Shown piece after piece: positions 46,625 to 57,684 of a DNA stretch of 64,000 bases (position 1 is its first letter; each line of letters opens with the position of its first letter). The notes beneath the pieces were generated by a model, which saw only the letters and a list, made by a program, of their open reading frames with translations, had not been told where the DNA came from and made no database searches. A program made the position numbers and the translations under genes. Source of the stretch: Cyprinodon diabolis (lineage: Eukaryota > Chordata > Actinopteri > Cyprinodontiformes > Cyprinodontidae); the NCBI GenBank assembly GCA_030533445.1, contig CM060072.1, positions 23,273,267-23,337,266 of the forward strand, written 5' to 3'.

Positions 46625-46925
46625 CTGCCTAGGACCATTTTTCCAATTTCACAATCAAATTGAGGACCAGTTGTTGCAAAGTGAGGACATTTTGCCGGTT
46701 CTCACCTGCTATTTTGCTTTTGGTTAGGTTTAGTGCTAAGGTGTCAATTGGTTTGGGTTAGGGTCAGGGTGAGGTATGCATTGGTAATTATTAGATTTAG
46801 GGTTAGTTCTATTGTTAGGGCATAGAAAGGGTTGAAAATGATTGAAAATCAATGGAAGTCAATGGGAGTCAACACATGGTCCTCACTGCGATGGCAGAAC
46901 AAGTGTGTGTGTGTGTGTGTGTATC
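46330..46925. repeat. Dispersed fish repeat with (GT)n and GGGTTAGGG-like phrases
   Basis: Two similar halves surround a long GT tract. Each carries a GGTTAGG/GGGTCAGG-type block (46440-46520 and 46720-46820), followed by a phrase like GTCAATGAAATGTCCCC or GTCAATGGGAGTCAACAC, then a GT microsatellite. Repeats of this layout (gtccccac plus GT) are widespread in fish by memory. The TTAGGG-like pieces are part of it and are not a telomere. Confidence 0.55.
46572..46622. repeat. (GT)25 microsatellite
   Basis: Uninterrupted GT dinucleotides. A second shorter GT run lies at 46903-46922. Confidence 0.97.
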
Positions 46926-49535
46926 TGTGAAGTGTGCGACTCATTGTTGTACTGTTGCTTTAAACATGCCTCAAGGTGATGATACTCTTGGTGTTTTTTT
47001 TAGGTTTTTCTTGTTTAAAAAAGTTAAGAACTACTGAATCATAATAACTGATTACAATTTTGAGTCTGTCTAAGAACATTTTTTGCTTGTCCTGGCTTTT
47101 TTTTTTTGTCTTTGGTTATCAGTCTTGGTTCCCTCATGGATTCCAAAAACTAACAACAAAAGGAAGAAAGAAAATGCAGTAAAAGTATTGTAGCGACATT
47201 CACACACGTCTCCTCTCTCCATTCCTGGGGGAGGATCCATTGCTTTCCAAACACACATCACTGCCTGAGGGGCAGAGTGACCGTTCAAGCAGCGCCATTT
47301 CAACATGCTCACACGCAGACAGGAGCGAGTGTGCACACATAGGGATGTGTTTGTGCTGTCCCACTGCAACACTCTGGACCATTGATTAGCCACACTGAGA
47401 GTAAAACGGACTGACCACATTATAATGATTAGCAGCAAATTTCGTTATGCAAGTGAGATTAGTATTTAGTATTAACTTTAGTAAAATACTTTTTTAATAA
47501 TGGAAAAAAAATTATTCATTTTTTTTCTGCTTACATTTCAACCCAGTCTGCCTGACTATACCACCTTTATCTCTTATTTTATGAGTCTCTTTCCTTCTTT
47601 CTGTTTCTCACCTGTACTTTATATTATAGCTGCATGCCTGGTCCAGTCCTTTCTCTACTTCCTGTAATCCTCATTGCCTTTTCTCCCCCTCCTGTCCTCC
47701 CACTCTTTGTAGGCTCTTCCCTCACACCTTCCTCCAACCCTTTGACATGCTTCACTTCATGTTATGGGTGTCACATGCTGCCTCCTCGAATTGTGTGTGG
47801 ACGTGTATCCGTACGCATCTCGAGTTCAACCATTTTCTGCAGGAGGTGAGCACGAAGAAAGGATAAGAGGGAATGAACAAGGAGGCAGAGTTTACGCATG
47901 TAGCCCTGAGTTCTTTAATAATTAATGTGTCACAGGTTTGCAAAATTGCCTCACGTTCTTCTCTCTCCATCTTCCCTTTCTCCTTGCTCCCTCTGGCTTT
48001 CCCTGCTCTTGTTCACTCTGTCTTCTTATTCTTCCTCCCTCGTGGTTTGAGTCCCCTCTCTGTCTCCAATGTTTCCCTAAAACACACCGCTCTCTCTGGT
48101 GTTGCTGGAGGATGAAATGCTAATATGCACGTGGTGAGATTTGCAACAAGCGTCCAGCAAGCTCACCATGGCTGTTCTTCCTCTGTCTAGGCACTATATA
48201 AATAAAAAAAGATCTTACTTTCTCATGCATGTTGTAAGCTTCAAGTTAAGTTTGATTATAAAGTAAATATTTGGTTCATTTACAAACCAGAGCATCAACA
48301 CATGTAAAAGAAGGACTCTGCAGTCTGCTGCTACTGCAGAGGCCATCACTATGCTAGCCGCCTAATGCTTCAGGGTGTTGGACTGCACAGGTGGCAGGTG
48401 ACACGGATTTCAATAAAAGGGATTAAAGCTGTGGGGACTGCAGAGAGGGAAAAACAACATGCTAATGGATGCCTGGATGGTTAAAGAAGCAACCTACCAA
48501 TTTGGTGTGTATACATGAACGACGCTTCTGCTATAACATCATATTGATTATACAGTGATGTAGTGTGAGATCTGTAATCTTTTAGCAGACACCGATAGAA
48601 CAATTTTCTAATTTTATAGGAATGTTCACAATTTTAAACATTTTAACAAGATTACAAAGACATATCCTTTTTAGACAACCCCCTCTATTCCTAAAGGGTA
48701 CCAAAAATGTTAATTTTTCTCCACCCTCATATAATTGTTGCTGAAACTAAGATCATATCGACATACACTATGTTGTTACTTTAGGGTTAAATAATAATGA
48801 TAATAAATATTTTTAAAAAAGCTTTATTAATCCATGTTCAAAAAATATATCAAACAACTGATAAAACATCAATTTTAATGAACAAGTACAGCAAAATATG
48901 TGACAATATGAGCTGAAAGGTCATCATTTAAAAAGTGCACACAAGCTTAACCCACCCACCCGTACAGTAGGTCTTGTTAAAATTATAAAAATAGTGAATG
49001 ACCAAAAAATACAAAACATTATAAAATGATGATGATGTCATTTATTAAGTGAAAATGGAATTGTAACCAACTGGTTTCTATGTGAAAGTATTTAACCAGT
49101 AAATCCATTAACTTGTTGCAGCAGCTGTGGTGACAGCAGCCATCATGGCATTACTGCCAAAGCATCTTTTTGCTGACTCAAAAGGTCCTTTTCTAATTTA
49201 CAAAGAGAGAAGAGGATTGCTTGAGCATGAGCACATGTCTAAGGTCATACTATGGTATCCCTACTAGATTTTATTCCAGACTTGTTCTTCTCCTGAAACC
49301 ATTTGAAGTGGCAAACAAAAAAAATGTATATTTTATTTGGCTTTTCCCTTTGTACCTAATATTTTGTCTGAATCTAGGAAGGGTGGTTATGTAAAAGTAG
49401 AAAACACTGCTGATTCCAACACTTTCAAAGCCTCCTTCTGTCATCCAAGAATGACAGTCATTTCTTACCAAAATGTTTTCACAATCTGTTGATCATATTG
49501 ACATTTATGGACCAATTCATAAGGTGTCTCTAGAT
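46926..49535. other. Non-coding, nothing recognised
   Basis: Mixed composition, GC-richer at 47.2-47.35 and 47.6-48.1 kb. No splice-supported exon or known repeat was identified. Confidence 0.4.
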
Positions 49536-51104
49536 CAGGGGTGCTCATTACGTCAATCGCGATTTACTGGTCGATCGCAGAGGCAGTATTGGTCGATCGC
49601 AATGTGATTCTCAGCCTATCAAGCATTCCGTTTACTCACTTTATTGACATACAGGGCAACCATTCAGATAAAAGCTGAATGTTTAAGCTCATGTGTAAAC
49701 GACAGTGCTAGCACAGCAAAACTTTAAAGCTAGTTAGCGAATTGCCTCAGATTTTAAGCCCTTGGTAAAACATGCTGACCAAAATGAGTGAGAAAGCTGG
49801 ACCGAGTAAAAAGGCAAAAAAAAATATCACTTTCATTCGCAATGGGAGGCAGACTTTTTTTCATGATGTCATTTTCAAAGTGCGTTTGCCTCATCTGCCA
49901 GTCTACCATCGCAATACCAAAGAAGGGAAATGAGGAGCGGCATTTCGGACTGTTCATGTAAAATACGATATTGACTTTCCGCCAAAAAGCCAGCTGAGAA
50001 AGAGAAAGGTGGAGGAATTAAAATTTCTAGTTGTCCGGACAGCAGTAATTTTTCACTCAACAAACTCCAGAAGCGAAAGCTGCCACCGAAGCATCGTTCC
50101 GGGTTACGTCACGCCATCATTAAAAACAATAAGTCCTTCCAAGATGGAGTGATGGTAAAAGAAGCCTTCGTTAAAGTAGCTGACTCATTGTTCCGAGACT
50201 TTAAAAATAAGGCAGAGATATTATCTTTAATTAAAGCTCTGCAGCTGTCAAGACCTACAGTACAGTTACACAGTGCTGTGAAGCCATGGCTGAGGATTTA
50301 ACCAGCAAATGTGGAAGGACATCAGAGAATGTGAGTGTTTCTCCCTGCAGTTGGACGGATCTACAGATGTGAGTGTCACAGCCCAGATGTGCATTTTCAT
50401 CCGTATGGTGTTTAGTGATCTCAGTGCAAAAGACGAGCTATTGACAACACTTCCCATGAAGGAACAGATGTGAGGAGAGACATTTTTCAGACGTTTAAAA
50501 ACTTTATTGAGAAATCTCAGTTTCCATTGCTCAAATTGGTATCTATCACTACAGATGGAGCACCTGCAATGGTTGGACGTGTGAATGGATTTAATTGCAA
50601 AGTGCAGGTAGGACGATGCATTCCCAGACTTCTTGAACTACCATTGCATAATCCACCAGCAAGCGATATGCGCTAAAATGCTCAACACGAAAGAGATCAT
50701 GGATGTGGTAACAAAGATCGGCTGTTCTATTCGAGCCAGATCTCTTCAAAGACGGTTATTTCATGCACATCTGGAGAAGGCTGACTGCGACCACTGAGTT
50801 GTTGCTACATGCTGATGTGAGATGGCTTAGTCATGGGAAATTCCTCCAAAGAGTTCGAGAACTCTGTCTGGAGATTAAAGAGTTTTTCCGTGTATCTGGA
50901 CATGCAGAATACAAGAAACTAAACGATTGTCAACGACTGTTGGACTTGGCATTTTTAACTGATCTGCCAAACTTCTTAAATGACCTTAACCTTGAGCTGC
51001 AAGGAAAAGACAAAACGGTGACCAATATGATTAGCTGGAACTTTCTTACAGAGGAAAAGTACCCCAACATGAGGAAATGTTCTACCTCCTTGACTGCATT
51101 ATGA
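49536..51104 (+). mobile_element. hAT transposon remnant, 3' truncated
   Basis: The left end CAGGGGTGCTCATTACGTC is a hAT-type terminus. It is followed by an untranslated leader and a decayed transposase. The sequence preceding it (CTCTAGAT) would be the eight-base target duplication, but no second copy and no right terminus (GCACCCCTG) are found after 51104. The 3' part of the coding region and the right end are missing. Confidence 0.75.
49753..51104 (+). pseudogene. hAT transposase pseudogene (ZBED5/GTF2IRD2-like)
   Basis: Starts MLTKMSEKAGPSKKAKK (49771 region), then follows a broken zinc-finger-like part with FRTVHVKYDIDFPPKS in a shifted frame. Later pieces are ECFSLQLDGSTDVSVTAQMC, MVFSDLSAKDELLTTLPMK, FQTFKNFIEKSQFPLLKLVS with ITTDGAPAMVGRVNGF (50470-50676), and LLLHADVRWLSHGKFLQRVR with ELCLEIKEFF (50763-51104). 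TTDGAPAMVG and DVRWLSxGKxLxR are conserved in the hAT lineage that gave rise to domesticated ZBED5- and GTF2IRD2-type vertebrate genes. At least four frameshifts or stops interrupt it, and the C-terminal dimerisation region is absent, so this is a dead transposon copy and not a host gene. Confidence 0.82.
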
Positions 51105-52186
51105 ACATGACACCCATCAAACCAATCCTTTCAGTATTTTACAGTATATGTACAATTTTAACAGTGTAAAATACCTCCAGTGATTATGTTTACTGTTTCC
51201 TGTAAATTAGCTTAACCTCCAAATATCATACATGACTCAGCAGATGGAAAAAAAAGCTTGTTGACAATCATGGACAATCGCTTTTATATAAGTCTTACTC
51301 TGTGTCTGTATCAGGAGTTTTTTTTATTTTGTTAAACATCCTTATTTCCTGTGAATTTACTCTCAGTGTAGCCAAAGGGTTTACTCACACAGGAGTGTGC
51401 GAGGAACAGTGCAGCGCAACTCTTAAAAAATATTCAGTTCATTTAATCAGGTAAATGTTACTACATAACCGTTATTAAACTGTGTTCAAAATAACTTTTT
51501 TTGATTCATTGATTCAAACAAAATGACCAACATGTTGCTGAAGTACTCATTTCGTGGAATATTTACATGATTTCATAGGCCCATTATTTAATGTTATATT
51601 TGGTTTTAAGCTGCTGTTATGGTTATGTGGACAAAGGCTGAGTGACAGCAATTTAAATAACAGCGTGTCAAGCTCTTCTCATGTCTGGAAGGCTTTACAG
51701 TGTGTCCCCTGGAAGGTGCAGGACTTGTGTCTCAGTAGGTGGACAGAGGACCGTCGAGTGACCTGCCCAGGACAGCTGCTGACATAATGAGGCCAGTAAA
51801 CAAGCATCTGTCTCACCCACTGAAAGGTGAACCCACTCAGACCAGGCCACTTCTCTCCTTTTCTCCTTCTCTATACGGCTGTATATGGAAAAACCAGAGA
51901 GCAAAAATTGAAAAAAGCTCCTGTAAAATTGATTGGGAGCCTAAATATGAACACCAGCTACTGTACAGTAGCTATAGGAAAGGCTTTTAATACTCTTATT
52001 GTCTATTTTATTAAATTTTTTTGAGCCACGTAAGGTTTTGGGGAAATAAATACAGCTTCATAAATAAGTATAAGTATTACATTTCTACTTAAATCCAGTA
52101 AGGAACACAGTCCTATAAAAATCTATTTTTAAATATTCTAAAATGTATATTTTTTGGTCACATTTATTGATTTAGACTATAATATA
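51105..52186. other. Non-coding, nothing recognised
   Basis: Sequence beyond the hAT truncation point. No recognisable terminus, exon or repeat. Confidence 0.4.
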
Positions 52187-52212
52187 TGCTAACCAGCCAC
52201 TTCATGTGATAC
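52187..52212 (+). repeat. Possible eroded Tc1 terminal repeat
   Basis: CTAACCAGCCACTTCATGTG then ATAC resembles CACTCACCGGCCACTTTATT then AGGTAC, the terminus of the 4.9-6.1 kb element. It lies upstream of, and in the right orientation for, the decayed transposase at 53080-53600. Confidence 0.4.
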
Positions 52213-52624
52213 TTCCGTTTACTTTCCTGTTAAGATGTCTACTAAACAAAAAACTTACTGTGATGGATCTCCCCTTGTGGACTTCTGAGTTTCTTTTTAA
52301 CCCTGTAATGCCAAATGTATAATATTTGATACATACGGTTTCTGAAATGTTTTGCGTCTGACACCTTTTGCATAATTTAATGGTAAAAACTTTGCTCAAA
52401 ATCCTATTGTACACAATCAGATATACTTGATAACAGAGTGCAGAAGACTACACAAAAAATAATCTTGACTTATCGCATAGTAATAAATTAATAATATCAA
52501 AAATGTATTTCTGTTTTTTCTTTTTACATATTTTGTTAAAAGGCCAAATAAGGACTTCAAACCAAAAAAAAGTAATGTTCTGTTTTGTTTTATTCTTGGA
52601 CCGGCTTTAATTAAAGGGTTAAGT
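52213..52624. other. Non-coding, nothing recognised
   Basis: AT-rich. It may be the remains of the leader of the decayed Tc1 copy, but I cannot align it. Confidence 0.35.
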
Positions 52625-53058
52625 TGTCAGTTCCACTTTGATCTACAATATTTATCTATTGTTTTCTTGTTCATGGGTTTCTTTTCCATTTTGTATTTTG
52701 CTTAAGTTACTCTCTGTTGCCCCCCTGGTGCCGGTTTCCTTTCACTTGGCTCCCTTCTAGTTAGTTCTATTCACAGCTGCTCCATATTAGCTTATTTGCC
52801 CATTCTTTGTTCTGTTCCCCATATATACACCACCTTTGCAGTTCCTCATTGCTCGTTTCTTGTAATTTGTTGCTTTGTCGTTTCTTTGCTCCTCATGTGT
52901 GTTTTCCCTGATGTTTCCTGGTATTTTTGGTTTTCTATGTTTTGTGTTTTTGGACTTGGCTTCTGTTACCTGTGGGATTTCCATTAAATCAGCATCACTC
53001 ATCTCTGCCTCTCATTTTTGCAGTTGGGTCCTCTAAAAACCTCCACAAAACCATATCA
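52625..53058 (+). mobile_element. Solo LTR related to the 21-25 kb element
   Basis: It shares with that LTR (read on its sense strand) the order of a CAGCTGCTC/CAGCTC-type U3 block, a TATA-like CATATATACACC (AAATACACTCCC in the relative), GTTTTCCCTGATGTTTCCTG, an ATTAAA polyadenylation-like signal, and CTCATCTCTGCCTCTCATTT with GTTGGGTCCT near the 3' end. It starts near TGTCAG and ends near ATCA. No second LTR, internal region or clear target duplication is seen, so it is a solo LTR of a related family. Confidence 0.6.
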
Positions 53059-53079
53059 CTTACTATATCATTAGAGTAG

Positions 53080-53600
53080 CGAAAATGGAGATTTCAAAGA
53101 CTGAATGTGGCATGGCTGTTTGTGGTAAGAAACTGCTGACCGACTGGGATTTTGTCTTCACAAAGAATGTCAGCAAGACAGTGTACAGTAGTCTAGGTGG
53201 TTTACTGGTGTCGAAGTTAAAAGGGGGAAACGTTTTGACTGGTTTAAGATGACAGAATGGCAATTTAAATAACTGCTTGTTGCAATAGCAATATGCAGAA
53301 TTTAATGTCAGATAAAACAATATCAATTGTTTGGACTGCTGGTGGGGGTATTACGGTGTGGGAATATATAATTTGGGTCACTTAGTAGCAAATAAGTGTT
53401 GTTTAAATGTCACAGCCAACCTGGGGATTATTGCTGACCATGTGTGTTCCACTGATGCCGCCTCATCTCCTGATGTCTACTTCCAGGGGGAAAAATTAAT
53501 CGTCCCAAACTGGTATCTTTAATATGACGTCAGGTTCCATTTATATCATTGATGTGCAGCTGGTAAATCTGAAGCAGCTATACGATTTTAATGGATCGAG
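53080..53600 (+). pseudogene. Second, decayed Tc1-like transposase copy
   Basis: Nucleotide phrases match the sense strand of the transposase at 4960-6000 in the same order. ATGGAGATTTCAAAGACTGA and ATGTGGCATGGCTGTT match its start; GAAACTGCTGACCGACTGGG its helix-turn-helix. ATTATTGCTGACCATGTGTG and CCTGATGTCTACTTCCAG match the region before the second catalytic Asp; CAAACTGGTATCTTTAATAT the region before the stops; ATGTGCAGCTGGTAAATCTG the C-terminal part. Large internal deletions remove the first catalytic Asp region, and no long frame survives. It is on the opposite strand to the first copy. Confidence 0.72.
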
Positions 53601-55210
53601 TGTTTTATAAAAGTTCCAGATACCATGTTTAGTTTACAAAAGGAGCTCTTTTATTTGCTTATTTCATGTATACTTATGTATTTTGGTTAGACCTTTAAAA
53701 TGGAATACTTAGCAGCAAACTACATATTCAACATTTAGTTTTAGCTCTTGTAGAAACCTTCTGGATCCAAAAGTTTTAAAGCTGATTTGATTATAATTCT
53801 TTTCCAAGTACCTTTTGATTTAATACCACAAAAAATTAAGAAAAAGACAAGGAATGTTTCTATAAGTGATGTGTTACTTTGATATTGATAATTAAACAAA
53901 GCAACACAACCACAGGGAACATGTTATCATTTCTGGTTTTGTCTTTGCCATTGCAGTCAAGCATATCTTTGTTTATGAATATACTTAATTGCCTTTAAAC
54001 CAAAATATATTTTTGTTAACTATAAGTATGCCTATATAGCTTAATGAGACAACTTGCAGTGTAATATCTTAGCCAAATACTTTCAAAAACATAGGCGCAA
54101 AGATATAAGGCCAAACAGAAAGGATTTACTGCTTTATAATACAATAAATGGGGCTGAACTTGTTGAAGGGAAAGAATAAGGGGTCTTTTTTGCTCTTTTC
54201 CTGCAGAATGAGTCACTGTTGGAAACCTCACTCTCAAGCTTGATTGCCTTGTTGAATTTGTTTTTGGCTTGGTGACGTACTTCCTATCCCTTCTTAAGGG
54301 GCTGCTTCATGATATTCATGAGAAAATATCCCTAATCTTTTGGAGTAAATATTGTACGAAACATACTTTCTGGAACTTCTTAAAAGATTTGCAGAAGTTT
54401 AAGGTTAAGCATTTAAAGGGTAGGTTTGGGTTTTGCAACACTGTTTGTGCCAAGATCCAAAGACAGGTAGCAGCTGCTCTTCATGCTGTAGAGGGAAGGT
54501 CATTAAGCATTTGGGAAGCAGGGTAGAAGAACTGAAGCTAGGTGGAGTGCTGACCAGAGTTAAGGGCCAAGCAAGAGAGGGAAGCAGAGCGTGGCGTATG
54601 AGCAGCGTGCAGAGCTTGAGCATTGCCTGGAGGTATAGGGGTGCGGCTCGCTCTGTAATGCTGTGTGCCTGCACCAGGGTCTCTAGCTCATTAGAAACGC
54701 AGACACAGCAAACACAGCAACAAGAAAGAATGTTTTGAATCTTTTTCTTGTTATTAGCTGTTATTGACATCAAATGTTAAGGTTTGTTTTACCAAACATA
54801 ATAAGTAAGAGAAAAAAATGTAATGAAACTTTAAATTGAGGATTTGAGGACCAGTCTTTGGGATTTTTACGAAGGTAACTACGTTGAACTTAAGTTTTTC
54901 TTTTTTTTTTGGTAGCAATTAGGTAAGAAAAAGTAAATAAATACATAAAATAAAGAAAGTAAAGGGAATAAATAGTAGCATCTGTCCATTTGGCCACCCA
55001 CTCCCTATGAGTCTGTCCATCTGTCCAACTGTCCATGAACTGACCCATCTGTCCATCTGTCTGTTCATCCATCCACTATCCTCCCCAACACATTGGGAAG
55101 ACTGCTAAGTGAGAGGATAATTGTTTTTGACAGATCCTGCCTTTATTAAAAGGTAACACTACTTTAATATAATAATAATAATAATAATTTAACTTTATTG
55201 ATCTTACAAA
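53601..55210. other. Non-coding with short microsatellites
   Basis: AT-rich. Poly-T at 54898-54910, CATC/CTGT-type imperfect repeats at 54980-55075, (AAT)n at 55168-55188. No exon or transposon recognised. Confidence 0.4.
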
Positions 55211-55404
55211 GGGACAGGCGGCCTAGTGGTCAGGGCAGGGCTTGGAAACCTGAGGTTCTAAGTTTGAGCCCCACCCCCAGGAAACACCACTCTGGGTCTC
55301 TGAGCAAGACCCTTATCCTCACACTGCTCCCCGAGCGCCCCACAATGGCAGCCCACTGCTCCCTAAGGGGATGGGTTAAATGCAGAGGTAAATTTCGCCA
55401 ATGT
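55211..55404 (+). repeat. tRNA-derived SINE, plus copy
   Basis: A-box-like GCGGCCTAGTGGTCAGGGC, B-box-like AAGTTTGAGCCCC, then the body CTCTGAGCAAGACCCTTATC and CACTGCTCC, GGCAGCCCACTGCTCC and AGGGGATGGGTTAAATGCAG. These are features of a common fish tRNA-derived SINE family. Its mirror copy starts 28 bases after its end. Confidence 0.78.
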
Positions 55405-55431
55405 TAATTTTTTTTTTTTATTATTATTATT

Positions 55432-55612
55432 ATTTAATCCATCCCCTTGGGGGGCAGTGGGTTGCCATTGTGCGGTACCTGCGGGAGCAGTGTGGGGTTA
55501 AGGGACTTCTCAGGAAACCAGAGAGGAGGCTGTTGGGATCAAACCAGGTACTTCCAACCTTCTCAGAACAAAAGCGCTACGCTCTAAGCACTAGGCCAAT
55601 ACTCCCCTCAAT
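55432..55612 (-). repeat. tRNA-derived SINE, minus copy
   Basis: Reverse-complemented: GGCCTAGTGCTTAGAGCG (A-box region), GGTTTGATCCC (B-box, 55535-55545 on plus), then AGTCCCTTAACCCCACACTG and CAACCCACTGCCCCCCAAGG. Same family as 55211-55404, tail to tail, separated by poly-T and (ATT)n. Confidence 0.78.
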
Positions 55613-57394
55613 ATCTGTAAATATTTAGCTTAACAGATTTGTTGATTTATTTCTAAGGATCTTGTGTACTCAATTGATTCAGACTTTTTACATATAAATT
55701 ATGAGATTTAAGTGTGTAAACATGATGGATTTTTAAACACTTAAATCTGGGTGTATGTTTGTTGTTTTTTTTTATTAAATCCATTTAGTCCAAATTTAAT
55801 AGAACAGCGTATGCAATTACATCTATAACTAATTTTGTGTTTTTTTCCCCTCAAGCTTTTCATGTCAAAAGATAAAAAGTTTTGCTAGTCGGCTGACTCT
55901 CTTTGATTTAGGTCTGGACTTTAACTAGGCCATTTTAACAGCTGAAAATGCTTTAATCTAAACCAAAATGGTAAGACTAAAATCCTGACGTGTTCTTAAC
56001 ATTTTATAAATGTCTCTGCTTCAACTCTAAAATATAACTCAACTTTGTGCTGATCAGACAGTTAAGCCATTTCATTCTGCTGTTGGACTGGAGTTCAACC
56101 CTGAAATAATTTCATAGTATTTGTTCCTGCAGAAAGGTAACACTTGTGGCTCTACCATATCAGTAAGGAAAGATGTGTTAACCCATTTGAAGTGAAAGTA
56201 CATTTTTCAGAGGTGACAGTAACACCTGCAGGTGGTAAGCAAACTGAAATATGTAAAAAGCAGAAAGATGATACTTGAAAACCACGTCCATCCTCTGCAG
56301 CTACACTATACTGTGATAGAAAGCCCTATCCAAGCAATGCAGAATGATTTCTTTTGTAGGGTTTGGTTTCCTGCCTATTCGAACAATCTAAAACATGAAA
56401 GGTGCATTGCAAAACTCTTTCACTCTGGTGGCAGTATTTTTTGTGCACTCATCTGTTGGTAGGATACAGAGATATATAATAATTATTATTCCCATAATTT
56501 TCTAAGGCAAATAAGTAACTCTAGAGCGCCTTTTTTTTTTTATTTATTTATTTTTTTTTTTACAGAAAATTTGCCTGTCTAAATCGGCATTTACCTCTCT
56601 GTTAAATCCTGGATAAATTGTGATTAAACACGTTCTTGGTGAGAATATAGAAGGTAATTTTACTAAATCACCCGTAAACCCAAGTAATCCCTAAAAAACT
56701 GTAACAACATTAAGTTAAACTTAAAGATAAAAGTAAGCTTTAATATCCCTTTTTTGTGGAAATGCGAGAAAAGGTGGCATACACATCGACAAATTGGGAA
56801 AAATTTAGTGGTGAGAAAACTTACTCTAAGAGGATTGTTCAGTGATATAAAGTATTTTGCTTACACTGTTACCTGGGGAAAGTATGTCCGTAAGGATAAC
56901 AGAAAGATCAGAAAGGTAGCAGAACTTTCTTCGCGATTTCTTTCAGAATTAGTTTTTCTATAAAACTATTATCATGGGTTGTCAGTGTGAAATACAGCAG
57001 ACTGAGCTTACCTCTCACTCTCAGAACTCCTGGTCTGATATCAATACATTAAGTGTGATTTGTGTCAGAGAACATTTCCTCTGACTTCTTCATTCTCCCC
57101 ACTGTACAAATCACCATATGAATGAAGATGAATCTTTTATTTATAGGTGAAAACAATACTAAAAATGAAAAGTTGTAAAAATTATGTGGAACCCTTAGAA
57201 AAACAAAAAAAAGCCCCTACAAATTGCAACGGTTCTTCAGATCTACAGTATTGCCTCCAAAGCTGTATAAAAGGGTTGTGTCAGTGTTGAACCATACATG
57301 TACCTTTTTGCTAGTAGAAATATATGCAATAATAGGCATGTATTAAGCTTTCTGGAAAAAAGTATTTTTCCTTTCAACTGCATCAATAACAGCA
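55613..57394. other. Non-coding with Tc1-like fragment
   Basis: At 55895-55970 GATTTAGGTCTGGACTTTAA, CTAGGCCATTTTAACAG and TGCTTTAATCTAAACC resemble antisense Tc1 transposase around the conserved SPDLNP block. Other parts are unrecognised, with T-rich runs near 56530-56562. Confidence 0.45.
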
Positions 57395-57684
57395 CACTGG
57401 AAAAATTCTAAGATAAGTAATTTTTTCTTTAAAAAAGTGCATTTCTTCTTGGACTGAGGAGGTAAAAGAGACATTTTGCCAATGGAACAAGACAATTTAC
57501 ATGTAAAATAAGAAAATATAACTACTCTTATTTCAAGTGAATTTTATCTAATTATCTTATTTTAAGAGTAAAAAAAAACTCATTCCATTGGGGAACTATC
57601 TCATTTACCTACTCAAATTAAGGGTAAATATAAATACACTTAATTTATGAAATGTTTACTTATTTCTAGATCGTTTTTCAAGTG
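57395..57684 (+). mobile_element. MITE family 1, copy 2 (290 bp)
   Basis: Begins CACTGGAAAAATTC and ends TTTTTCAAGTG. It aligns along its whole length with the reverse complement of 42230-42520. No coding frame. Confidence 0.8.

Noticed and set aside
46720..46830. Interstitial telomere
   Set aside because: The GGGTTAGGG-like phrases are scattered and degenerate within a dispersed GT-rich repeat, not a (TTAGGG)n array.
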